This document shows, in pieces, positions 48,173 to 57,953 of a stretch of DNA of 64,000 nucleotides (position 1 is the first letter of the stretch; the number at the start of each line of letters is the position of its first letter). This DNA is from Reticulitermes lucifugus. Its lineage: Eukaryota > Arthropoda > Insecta > Blattodea > Rhinotermitidae. Position numbers and translations under genes: made by a program. Location: contig JAKCWW010000489.1 of assembly GCA_026260175.1 (NCBI GenBank), positions 2,983-66,982 of the forward strand, written 5' to 3'. The notes under the pieces are model-generated. The model was not told the DNA's origin. It saw only the letters and a list, made by a program, of their open reading frames with translations, and ran no database searches.

Positions 48173-49369
48173 TTCTCATTTTATTCAGCTACGTAAATTA
48201 CTCCTAAATACAGCTGCCCTGCGCTTTATTCAGATCACATTCTGGTAGAATAATTGTGTGTTAGTAGTGAGAGGAAAGCGTAACATGTCTCATTCAAGGT
48301 AGCCAATTGCCAACCCAAAAATCGAATCGGTGACTACCCGAATGTTGAGCGCTCATTTGAGAGGTTGGTGACAAAAGAAAACTCCCTCAATTTCAAATAT
48401 TGCCCATGTAGAGGGGTGATGAATTTGTCTTACAGATATTAATCTTAATGCACATGCCCATTCTGAAAATCAATTTAGGGTAAAAATAAAACTAATCCGA
48501 TAAATTAGGAAGCTATTTTCTTAGTGAATAACAGTGTTGTATGATTTGCTGAAGTCAGCTTTCAAAGTTAAAAATGGCACTACGCGCCTTACGTCACTGG
48601 CAAACTGATGTATTTGTATAACTGTAGCTTGCAGCGTGTACATTCTAGAATTAAATTAACATTTTGTCAGTTTCGGTACATCCATAGCGCAACTTTATTT
48701 ATAGGGTATAAATAGTTTGTAAGCCTATGGACTGCAAGGTGCAGAATCTTTCTTCAGAAATTAATGGCCGCTTAGTTTCCATTCCAGTGAATGACGAATG
48801 ACCACGAGTCACATAAATCAAGTTAATGTTTTCGTATTCTATTATCAAAAGATCCACTTTAATATTATCCTTCTATCTAAGCCTAATTCTGTTAGGCGAG
48901 CTTTCCTCTTCAGGCTTTCCGTCAAAAATTATGTACGCCTATACTAGATAGCCCTATTTGTAGATAAAGAATTATTTTGAATCAACAGCAACTTTTTGGA
49001 AACGATGAATTTCAGCCACCAACAACTTTGCAACACTATTTCTGAGAATGAAGAACTTCTAATATAAACATAAACAGGGAAGTGAAATTTACCTGCAAAA
49101 ATTTGTATTAGTACGAGATGGTTAATATTCGTAACAGATGCACGGCTACACACCAATGATTTAGTTAACTTACCGTTACAGCCGCAAAACTTCACTGAAT
49201 GAAGGAAAGGAAGAGAAACAGCAGCAGACGTGATAGAAAATACGTACGACCGCTACTTCTGGGTTTCGTTTTATTGGCTTACACATGCCATTTATTTGAT
49301 TACTTTCCCTCTCAACACTCGTTGCTAAGTTGCCACCCCATCTAAGTGTACGTTCTCAACTTCCATGTA
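48173..49369. other. unassigned stretch
   Basis: No element or gene is recognised. Confidence 0.4.
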
Positions 49370-49550
49370 AATTTATTCGTCAATCTCTCTCTATTTCCCT
49401 CCCACTTCTTCCATATTGCCTATTCCATGCTCCCTTTTTCATCCTCCACCTCACACTCAACCCCTTTACTCAGCCACTTTCTACTTTCATTTCTTCAAGA
49501 GTTTCCTCCCTTATTCCATCTTTCCGGTTCCTCTTGTGGGTTTCTATCAT
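49370..49550. repeat. pyrimidine-rich tract
   Basis: About 180 bases dominated by C and T on the plus strand (CTCTCTCTATTTCCCTCCCA, CTTTTTCATCCTCCACCTC). Two overlapping plus-strand frames of 83-84 codons reflect this composition. Confidence 0.75.
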
Positions 49551-50082
49551 ATGGCGTGAGGAAAATGTTCGAAAGTTTTAACGTAGGAGAGACTGTTTGA
49601 GGAATTATAAATACGTTCATATCGTAAAGAAATCTTTCAGCACAAAAGAAAAGTTAAACAACCTTTATTAAACTTAAAATGATAAGCATATCCCAATCAG
49701 TTTCAGTTTCATCGAATAAAAACAAGCAGCGAAATTTAAAACTTTTTATCTACGGAGCGTGTTGAATTGCATGCAATAGTCCAAAATTAAAAACGACTGA
49801 TTTAGCACTCGTTTCGTAAGTAGGCCTATAGAAGCACCGTACTACCTGCCCTTGGTGAAGTGTTGCATTTTATTGTTAAAATGGCAATTTATATCGATAG
49901 TGGTGGTAACACGAAGAAAGGCTCATTTTTAACCATCAGTATTTTGAGACTACATATAACCTACCAGATACATTTCATACATACACAAAATTATTTGTTT
50001 ACAATTCAACTCATTTCCTTTCGTTAGGAATCATCAGGGCTAACAACAGCATCATGAGAAGAGTCTCAAGTAATCACAGTAT

Positions 50083-50097
50083 AATCAGAATATACCT
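50083..50097. repeat. left target-site duplication of SINE B
   Basis: AATCAGAATATACCT, identical to 50430-50444 on the other side of the SINE. Confidence 0.9.
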
Positions 50098-50429
50098 ACA
50101 TAATAATAATAATAACCATGGCTCAACAGCCCTATATGGGCTCAGGCCTCCTCTTTCCGAGGTTACTGGGTCGTGCGCATTCGTGGCAGTTAGTGACTGG
50201 CAAACTGGCCGCGCTGCTGTTCTATCGATCCTGATGTGACCGCCAGGCAGTCAGAGTTTTTGGGTGAGAAGGTTCTTTTACATGCCGTAAATCTACGACA
50301 TGAGACCGACGGCTTTACTTCCCCTCCGGATTTTTATCACCCTTAAATCCATCGACCTCGGTCGGGATCGAACCCGCGAACCTTGGGTCCAGTGGCGAGA
50401 ACGCTAACCACTAGTCCACCGAGGTCGAC
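50098..50429 (-). mobile_element. SINE family B, complete, tRNA-Gly-like head
   Basis: A complete element of about 330 bp in minus orientation. The head, 50354-50426, is a 73-base tRNA-like module. Its ends GACCTCGG and CCGAGGTC pair perfectly as an acceptor stem. The A box is TAGTGGTTAGCG (50402-50413) and the B box GGGTTCGATCCC (50364-50375). The order CTCGGTGG..AGTGGTTAG..TTCTCGCC resembles tRNA-Gly(GCC), an inference. The body ends in AGAGGAGGCCTGAGCCCATA, GGGCTGTTGAGCC and a TTA repeat tail. A 15-bp perfect target duplication flanks it, which is strong proof of retroposition by LINE machinery and suggests a recent insertion. The tail module is shared with 1-72 and 22827-22895. Confidence 0.92.
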
Positions 50430-50444
50430 AATCAGAATATACCT
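50430..50444. repeat. right target-site duplication of SINE B
   Basis: AATCAGAATATACCT, perfect match to the left copy. Confidence 0.9.
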
Positions 50445-51555
50445 GGTTCGTTATATTTTGCCTCATTTTATTGGTATGCAGTAATAACATATTACCAACT
50501 CCTCTTCGCGCTGAGAATTACATTTATTTTGCCATTCTGTTATATTCTTAATGTGTGCTTACTGAAACCAATAACTGCAAGACAAGAAAATGAAATATGC
50601 AGTTCGTCACACTGTAGCTCCAGAGGAAACACATTTAGCTCACATTTGAACAAGCTGGCAGCAATGCACTAAGAATTCCCATTGCTATAAATCTACAAGT
50701 TCCTCACCACCGTCACTTCACGGTCCCACAAGGATCCGGGGAGGAGGGGTTCCATCCAAGTTCCATCAAACAGCAGGCGGGGCCCCCTTCTTAAAAAAAA
50801 AAAGAAATTACAGAAAGAAAAGAGAGAAAGGGGAACCTCTTCAAACGAAAGAACAGCAGATACGAAGAGAAATCGGTAACAGAGTTTTCGTTACTAAAAA
50901 TAGGAAAGAGGGAGGGCATGAAACTACGCCTTCTTGTCGTGTCTCATTCTTCGCTATACGACTCTTCTGGGATTTGAACCCTCAATGCTGCCTACTTGAA
51001 GCCGTGGTAAAGTGTTACAGGGGCCTAAAGTGGGCGTGCTCGAAAAGGAGAGAAGCCAAGGACTGCTAGGACACCTCTTCTGTCTCCTCCAACTAGCACG
51101 TCTGGTATAAAATATAGCTCCCTGTGCCTCGTACATAATTTCTGGCTATATACGAGAACACAAACAGAGCTATGGTTAGCCAAGTCGCCGTCTAAAGTAC
51201 AGCTTCACGCAACTCAGCCTAAAGCATCCACAGATTCATTTGCACGTTTTGTTATACGGAAACTGATTTTTGACGTCCTGCATAACAACAGATTAATGAT
51301 TTCCGGCTATAAATATTGAGGCTCAGAACAGAAAATTTTCGCTGTTTAAAAAAAATATGTAACACATGTTTAAGTGGCGTGCTTTTGGCCACTCGCTTAC
51401 ATTTCAACTACTGCGCAATCACGTTTTGCTCCCACATTCTCATAGATTCCTTTGCCAAAATTATCTGATAAGTTCAGCATACCAAAACATTTTTTAGAAA
51501 TATGCAGCTTTTAAATAGACAAAGCACAGTCATGCTAACGCACTCACAGGGTATA
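50445..51555. other. unassigned stretch
   Basis: No gene is recognised. On the minus strand near 50968-50982 GAGGGTTCAAATCCCAG looks like a B box, but no A box is found at the right distance. The segment 50805-50835 is purine-rich. Confidence 0.35.
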
Positions 51556-51800
51556 TACGTGAAAATGAAAAAGATCAAATCAAGAAGGATGAGATGGGCG
51601 GGACATGTGGCACGCATGGGGAAGAAGCTATATTCATGCAGGATTATGGTGGGGAAACGTAATGGAGAGATGGCTTGGAAGCCTTAAGCAAAGATCTCAG
51701 AATATGAAAATGGATCTCAAAGAAATGTAATAGGAGGCCGTTGATTGGCTTCGTCCGGCTCAGGGCAGGAACAATTGGCGGACTATCATAATCATGGTAA
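51556..51800 (+). mobile_element. LINE 3' end (C-terminus of ORF2)
   Basis: The first block reads IKSRRMRWAGHVARMGKK, then YSCRIMVGKR. After a frameshift the frame gives NMKMDLKEM, two stops and EAVDWLRPAQGRNNWRTII. This matches the well-known end +.RR+RWAGHVARM....A..VL.G+..G......W.DNIKMDL+E......DW..LAQDR..WR. Frameshift and stops show it is dead. 5' parts are missing. Confidence 0.85.
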
Positions 51801-52082
51801 TTAAACTGGGTTTCATAACATGGGGAGACAGAAGAGCAAGATATACAACTACACTCCAATTCCACAACGTAAACACGCTAGCTTCAGTCTCCTAAAGTTA
51901 TATTTCTGCATTACATTACTATCGTGTCACAGACTACAGCTGGTATTGGGAGCCAGCAAAAAGAAACACTGCGATGTTCCAAGGCGAAATGAATGAAATA
52001 TGTCAAACAGGATATTGGAGATTTAACCTAAATATTTCAGAATATTTTCCAAATTATTCATTAAATATTCATACTCATGTAT

Positions 52083-52260
52083 AAGGGGTGCACAATTTCC
52101 GGGCGCCAGATCACCCGGGCGATTTAATTTTGTGTGGTGGTACGTAACACATATCGGTTCTCGTTATGGAACTGGATGAATGTCACCCTTCTGGCGCCCA
52201 GAAGTTTGAGGTGCTTCCTAGAATTTGTTAAAAATTTACACACGCCTGTCCATTACAGAG
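52083..52260 (+). mobile_element. fragment of the same hAT-type MITE family
   Basis: Starts AAGGGGTGCACAATTTCCGG and continues with GTGTGGTGGTACGTAACACA, TGTCACCCTTCTGGCGCC, AAGTTTGAGGTGCTTCCTAG and TTTGTTAAAAATTTACACA. These align with the right half of 32156-32560 read on the minus strand. The other end is missing. Confidence 0.6.
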
Positions 52261-52394
52261 TGTAAGGAAATTCGAGCACACACACACTCTCCAAAGCGTG
52301 ATGCCTTGTTTAACAAAGATTCGTCAATCAAATGACCCAAGGTATCAAATGATCAAACCATACCCGCTCGTAGTTACAAAAGATACATCGCGTT

Positions 52395-53140
52395 AAATCA
52401 CTTCCGGACATTTTGTCCGTTGTGTTTTGGAGCTCCATCGTGGCCAAACCACAAGCTGTGCCTCACAGCTAGGAAATAACAGTTTTCAGTACACTACGTC
52501 TATAAACAGTCTAATGTCAGCAAGCAGATATGTGATCACGACAATGGGCCCAACGATGCCAGCCCAACACTGAGGCTCAAGTGAGGTTAACATTAGGATT
52601 ACCGGTGCCCAGACGTGACCGCTGTGGGCGATGCAGACACCTTCAGGCATAAAATGCGCTTAGTATGCTCAAAAACTGTTGGTACACGGAGCTCGTCCGG
52701 AACATAATGCAGCCATTCGAAAAATAGTATCCGTAAAAGACGATCGTTTGGAAACAGATGTGCGCTTCACGAGTAGTGCTATGGATGCAACTGGTCGCAA
52801 AAAGTACTTCGTGGAGCCTCGATTGCGATAGTCCAAATTCTCGTGCGATATTGCATGAGCTTCTCGCGGCTCTCGTTTCTCAGCTGCGATTATATACATA
52901 CGGCATCTTCTTTGGCTGGTAACCGTACAGTCCATGGGCACTCTGTGTTCACAGCTGTCGTAGGTGTCACACCTCCTCTCTAACGGAAACGATGCTACAG
53001 TCATCGACACACACCGTCTGGAGAAGGTCGGCGAGGATAACACTGCTCGCATTTCCGTGCATCAGTACCAGCTCGACTATTACAAGCAACGAGTGTTAAA
53101 GAGCACGGCGCTCTATTCTTCGTATATGTCTTCCATGATC
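52395..53140 (-). pseudogene. decayed transposase (Tc1/mariner-like, HTH plus part of DDE domain)
   Basis: Reading the minus strand with frameshifts: an N-terminal block with CNSRAGTDARKCEQCYPRRP fits the helix-turn-helix start (G.CN..A..A...Y..R+P.R+.P). A later LHP, stop, HYS and FPNDRLLRILFFEWL block fits LHPYH..RVQ.L.P.D...R..FC.W. Then EGVCIAHSGHVWAP and CWAGIVGP (52529-52650) fit the block (D)GVFN.HN.HVWA...... VWAGI.GD. Finally LWFGHDGAPKHNGQNVRK (52401-52460) holds the second catalytic Asp. The third catalytic block is missing, and a hAT MITE fragment starts about 140 bases further on. There are many stops and at least two frameshifts. Family assignment is from remembered motifs. Confidence 0.7.
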
Positions 53141-53420
53141 AATCGACCACAACTAAACTCTGCGGAGCACTTTGCGTCATTAGAACACATAACGCACTTC
53201 ATCGTCTGAGAAGTGTGTTAACCCATTTGACGGCGACCTCTATCTAAAAAATTAAACGTTTCAAGGCATATGTTTATAAAAATTGGGACTTGTTTTCAAA
53301 CAAGAAATCATGCTATGTAGATCTTGTACGCCGGTTTCATTGAGCTTGTATATCACTATCATATGAAGGTCAAAGTCATCTGCCATACTAGGTCGTGTAT
53401 TCTTTCAAATATTTACCTAC

Positions 53421-53453
53421 GTTTCGAAGGGTCATAGTGACGTCATCTTCAGA
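53421..53453 (-). other. CTGAAGAT ... CGAAACGTAGG motif
   Basis: Minus strand: CTGAAGATGACGTCACTATG then ACCCTTCGAAAC. The inner GTCA/TGAC can pair. It is a weaker version of the motif at 57921-57953. Confidence 0.45.
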
Positions 53454-54439
53454 GTCAAGCAGTCCACGACTCCCTTTGGGCTGCTTGGCCATGAATATTA
53501 TAGAACGATAATCGTTATAAACGTCGATAACCGTACGTATTTATCCAAAACAACATGAACGACACCACACCGCTGTGTGAACCTCAAATTTCACGCGCCC
53601 TAAAAGCACTTATGTCATGTGTTTTCAGCGTTTAAGAAAATGCCCTCGCTCTCATGATAACCTAACTGGAAAGCACAAGCAAAATGAGAGAGGAGCAAAG
53701 TCGCTCCGTATTGTTTAATTTTCAACTTTGCCTGCCCACTCCCTCACACTCTGACACGAGCTCTTCTGAAACGTAGAAAGAAAGAATTGCTTCAATAATT
53801 TATATGTACAAAAATCCTGTAACTCCGAAGTGATAGAAAATTATTTTTATTATATTATAAACTCCAATAAACATTTATAAAATCACAGTAGGTTCCTCTC
53901 ATCCATGCTTCAAATATTAGGTCCAGCAGACATCAACAAGACGAAGAACCGATCCTTCATAAGTAACCAGTTTCTCGTTTGTAATTAGCTTCACTAGCAG
54001 ATGGGAGTTCGGCGGTTCTTCATCTGTCCTCATCACACAGAAGCAGGAACAGCTGTATTTATAAATAACGTCCAATTTAAGACCGTGGGTTACAGTCTGA
54101 AAAATGTTTTCCAGTATCCGCTAACAGAATAAGCAGCATGAGATGAAAAGGCCGGAAGGAAAATTTGTTGTGGCGTTATGATAATAAAACTGCTCCGCGT
54201 CGTATGTAAAATAAAATTGTACTGAATTTTTGTTTTATGATCTTAGTTGCCACACTACTACACAACTAAAAGTCTGTCCTATATTTGAAATTCTATTTTA
54301 GTGCATTTCTTGTAATTAAGTGAGCATAAGATTAGCACTTCCCATATAATCATGCGGAGTCAGTCGTCCTTATCGAAGGCTTCACATAAGGAAAAGAAAA
54401 GAGAAGTAGTTATATTAAAACATGTGGCATAATTGTAAA
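53454..54439. other. unassigned stretch
   Basis: No gene or element is recognised. Confidence 0.4.
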
Positions 54440-54693
54440 AAGGTAAAGTTCTCCCTAGAACAGGCCACGAAGGCCCAAAGGTAGAGCAGAGGTAAAGATC
54501 TACTCTTTCTTTAACCTTGGCACTAGATGAGGGTGGGTGGTCAACTCCACGTCCCGGCCGCTTTACCCCCGGGAAAGAGANNNNNNNNNNNNNNNNNNNN
54601 NNNNNNNNNNNNNNNNNNNNNNNNNNNNNNACCGGGATTCGATCCCCGGACCGTCCAGCCCGTAGCGAGTCGCTATACCGACTACGCTATCAA
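54440..54693 (-). mobile_element. SINE family A interrupted by an assembly gap
   Basis: The minus strand starts with GATAGCGTAGTCGGTATAGC (A-box-like), GACTCGCTACGGGCTGGACG and a clean B box GGGGATCGAATCCCGGT. A gap of 50 N (54581-54630) replaces the middle. The 3' part resumes with GGGGGTAAAGCGGCCGGGAC, CATCTAGTGCCAAGGTTAAA and AAGTAG-type blocks, ending CTTCGTGGCC and GAACTTTACC. It is one of the least diverged copies. The two frames drawn across the gap are artefacts. Confidence 0.85.
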
Positions 54694-55943
54694 AATAATA
54701 GTATTCTCGTTGCGTTTTCAGTTTAGGCCTACATACAGGACTTCAAGATTGAATTTCCGAACATGAGTAATCCAGCAATATTTAAAAAATCAAGCTACTA
54801 TATTATAGCGAAAACATATGGCACATTTGAGATCAGCTTAAACGGAAGTCTGTAGATGGACAAGTATATTAGTTTTTCTGAAATTAAAAAAATAAATACT
54901 GGTTTGTTTGGAACAATCGGCACATCTCAATCCCAGAAATGTCCAGTGTGAAGTGGCTGACCGTTTGAAATGAATGAAAAAGGTATATAAATATATCTTT
55001 TCGTTTTATAAACGTTCATTCCGACGACAGACTTTATTGTCTTTTTCTTAAATAGAAGCACGTCACTTGAACGGTAGTGAAATTTTTCGCGTTTCGACTT
55101 CGATTCCCAGTGGCCATGTTTATTCCATTTCTTTTTGTCTTGTCATTCGACTTTTATTTATAACTTACTTTACATGGTGGCAAGCCCTCACCCATACATC
55201 AATCCAAGCAGTGATTTATCACGTATCTATTGTCATTGGCTCATGTCACGTGGACTAAGGTACTAACCGTTTAGCAAAAATATTAGCTAATAACTCAGAA
55301 GGCTTTATGTAGGTTTATTCATACGCTTTCAGGATTAAAAGATTAAGAAATGTCATTTATGTGGGAGTAGAATCACTCTGTGAAATAGTTAACATTACGA
55401 CAGTATGTAATACATTCAGACAATGAATGTTTTTGTATTGTTGCGCTCGGAATGAAATGACTAGGCTTGGTTCATTAAACGTTGCACGAATCTCACGTGA
55501 ATTTATGAAATCGACTATTTGTATTGTTACTAAATAAAACAATGGAGCAGACTGACGAGCAGCAATGTAATGCTGTCATGAAGCTTCTCTCTACCGATAA
55601 AATTGCCAGTTTTGAAATTCATTGATGGATGCCAACATTTGTCAAGGGATATAATAGACTCTTCTAACCACCCATGGTGTTTGGAACGACTGCACATTTC
55701 AGGTTGCCTTGATGAATTCGGAACTGCTACCTCGAGCACTGAGTTGATAAGAAAACTTGAGTTGATAAGGTAGTGATCTGAATCGTGTAAACATTGAAGT
55801 TATTGAGAAAAGTGTCTGAAACATCTTCCTGACACTCACGATGTTATTTTGGTGTTGTTCATTCCATGCAACACATTATACTATTTTATTAAAAACCCAA
55901 CTCTTTGCACATACAAAACATGTATACATATGAATTTCCTCCT
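54694..55943. other. unassigned stretch
   Basis: No gene or element is recognised. Confidence 0.4.
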
Positions 55944-55976
55944 ACATGTTTCGGCGGTCGACCGCCACGATCAGGG
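55944..55976 (-). other. perfect hairpin before GAAAC (motif variant)
   Basis: Minus strand: CCTGATCGT, then GGCGGT/ACCGCC (perfect 6-bp stem, 2-base loop), then GAAACATG. It has the same layout as 57921-57953, with CTGATCG in place of CTGAAGA. Confidence 0.6.
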
Positions 55977-56364
55977 AGTAACACCTAAAAACTTATATTT
56001 TAAAACCAAATGCAGCCACAGCTTGTGTAAGTATATGTTATTTTATAAGCAATAATTACGTCATATCATTTTAACTTGCCTTGTATGTGCAAATATTTGG
56101 TTTCTAATTAGATACTCAATAAGTAATTTAGCTTCTTCCGATTTCCATATCTTTGTGTTGCTGAAGAAGTCGATCAGAGGCCATAAATTTGAACGCGATA
56201 TACAATATCCACCACTCCGTCATGTCTTACTGAGTCTTCAGCGGACTCGTAAGCACCTGCATTTATAAAATTCATACACCGATGATGAGATGATTATTTA
56301 TACGCAGGTAAGAAAGACGTCAACATGTACTTTTTCTCAGGTCATAAGAAACAAATGAAACGTC

Positions 56365-56454
56365 ACTGCATAATATTAAATCATAATATTTTAATAAATC
56401 ATAATGACATATCATAACCATAATCCTGTATCATAATATTTTAATAAATCATAA
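56365..56454. repeat. AT-rich direct duplication
   Basis: The block ATCATAATATTTTAATAAAT occurs at about 56378 and again at about 56431, separated by related AATCATAAT pieces. Confidence 0.8.
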
Positions 56455-56800
56455 TATTTAAACAATTCCCGAGCACATTGATCCATGCAGCTCATTTTGG
56501 CATTAATTTAAAAATTCCGTACGGTAGAAGTCGGGCTGTTCTATTCGCAGCCACTCACAAACAGTTCAATGCACAACACCCATGTAGTGGATAAATCTCG
56601 TATTGCGACTCGACGGCTTTCCAAAATCTGTTCACCCACTCTTGCTGCTTTCACATCTGTTTCTGATGTGCTGGGCCAACCGTTGCGGTACTACGGCGGA
56701 TGTACGCGCGACCATTCAGAAACTCACTGCACCATTTTCTGACTAGCTGCAATCCCATTGCGCCATCATCAGTAAAAACCTAGTCACGCTACGAATATCG
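56455..56800 (-). pseudogene. internally deleted mariner-like transposase
   Basis: Minus strand. The N-terminal piece reads LQLVRKWCSEFLNGRA (56706-56750), then, after a frameshift, DVKAARVGEQILESRRVAIR. This fits the second helix-turn-helix and linker of mariner/SETMAR-type transposases (W...F..GR....D......+V..I....R...R.). It is followed directly by EWLRIEQPDFYRTEF, a stop, and in the next frame KLMP..AAWINVLGNCLN. This fits the C-terminal end (WLR.Q...FY..GI..L..RW.KCI...G.Y). The whole catalytic D,D34D core between these is absent. Stops and frameshifts are present, so no protein is made. Confidence 0.65.
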
Positions 56801-57920
56801 TGGCACAAAGTCTCCAATGTTGTTGCCACTGCACCTCACCTTCTCCCAGGACAAGCACCAAACCGACTGACTCTTGCGCCGACTGTTCTGTTATACCCGT
56901 ACTACAAGTGCTATCTCCTACCGAAAAATAAAATGAGTACCACAAACGCTGCGAGATTGGGATTCTTGCTTATTGAATATGCCTCGTGTGTGTATAAGTA
57001 CAAATATTAAAACTTATGAAACACTTTGACGGGATACGATACAGTTTAAAATTAATTCTTAGACACTATCAGGCGTCTTGCGATTTTAACAATCTTGTTT
57101 TGTGATCAAATATTAAATACAAACACTCTGTCATAATAATATTAATTCATAAGAAAATAGTTTTGAAACACTTGAAAAACCAACAATTTAATATCGTTTG
57201 GATACTTTTCTTATAAACTGTGAGAGTGTACAGTGCATAATTAAATTAATTTCCCTCCACATATAATTCCTACAGGAGCATAAATATTACATTAGTGCCT
57301 TTTTGACACAGAGCACATAAATGTGCATTACAAGTTTTATTAACGAAGTCAGTGCCTGGAATTTTCTTTGACGGGACATATTGTTGTAGGGTTGTTGGTG
57401 CAAAAAGATTCAAAATTTTACGTGCACTAAGTTCCACAATTCCTTACAAATATTTTTTTCTCATACATGACGTCAAAAATAAGCGAGTGGATGTACCGCA
57501 CATGTTAGTGGATAGAAACTGCAAACTTAGTCTAGTAAATGTGTCCAGAGATATTCCCTTACAGTGTAATGTACTGATATGCCCTACAACTAAAACTTGA
57601 AACCTGAATTCGCCTTTATGGGCTTTTTCCATCGTATGTACTAAAATTTAACACAATGCTACGTTTGGGGGATCGGATCGGTTCATGCCTTTAGGATCGC
57701 TTTTTTTCCAAAAGAAAATATTACTGCGTAACAATTGTTTGCACTGTAATTAAAGACGGATTTAAGTTACATTGTATACAAAATAAGGCTATGCACATGA
57801 ACATTCAGGTATTCTCTAACTTACTGAAACATGTTGTATTCACTAATTTGACTCTAATCCGTGCTTAATCACAGTAAAAATAATTATTATGTAGCAACAT
57901 TTATTTTGGAAGAAGTAAGC
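56801..57920. other. unassigned stretch
   Basis: No further element is recognised. The 82-codon plus frame at 57352-57600 has no domain or splice support. Terminal repeats of the adjacent mariner-like element were not found by eye. Confidence 0.35.
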
Positions 57921-57953
57921 CTGAAGACGGAGACAGATCCTGTCTCCGAAACG
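57921..57953 (+). other. CTGAAGA-hairpin-GAAAC motif, best copy
   Basis: CTGAAGA is followed by C, an 8-bp perfect stem GGAGACAG/CTGTCTCC with loop ATC, and GAAAC. The extra C can also pair with the G of GAAAC, giving 9 bp. This resembles the C-U-G-A-N-G-A, stem II, G-A-A-A core of a hammerhead ribozyme, except for the extra base after CUGAAGA. Downstream, ACGT (15.1 side) and ACGTT could form a short stem III. No convincing stem I is visible. Confidence 0.55.

Noticed and set aside
50354-50426. Functional tRNA gene on the minus strand
   Set aside because: It folds like a tRNA, but it is the head of a 330-bp SINE with a tail and a perfect target duplication, so it is a retroposon head.
50968-50982. 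Further tRNA-derived SINE
   Set aside because: Only a B-box-like sequence is seen, with no A box at the correct distance.
54517-54766. Two plus-strand genes across 54.5-54.8 kb
   Set aside because: They run through a SINE and a 50-N gap.
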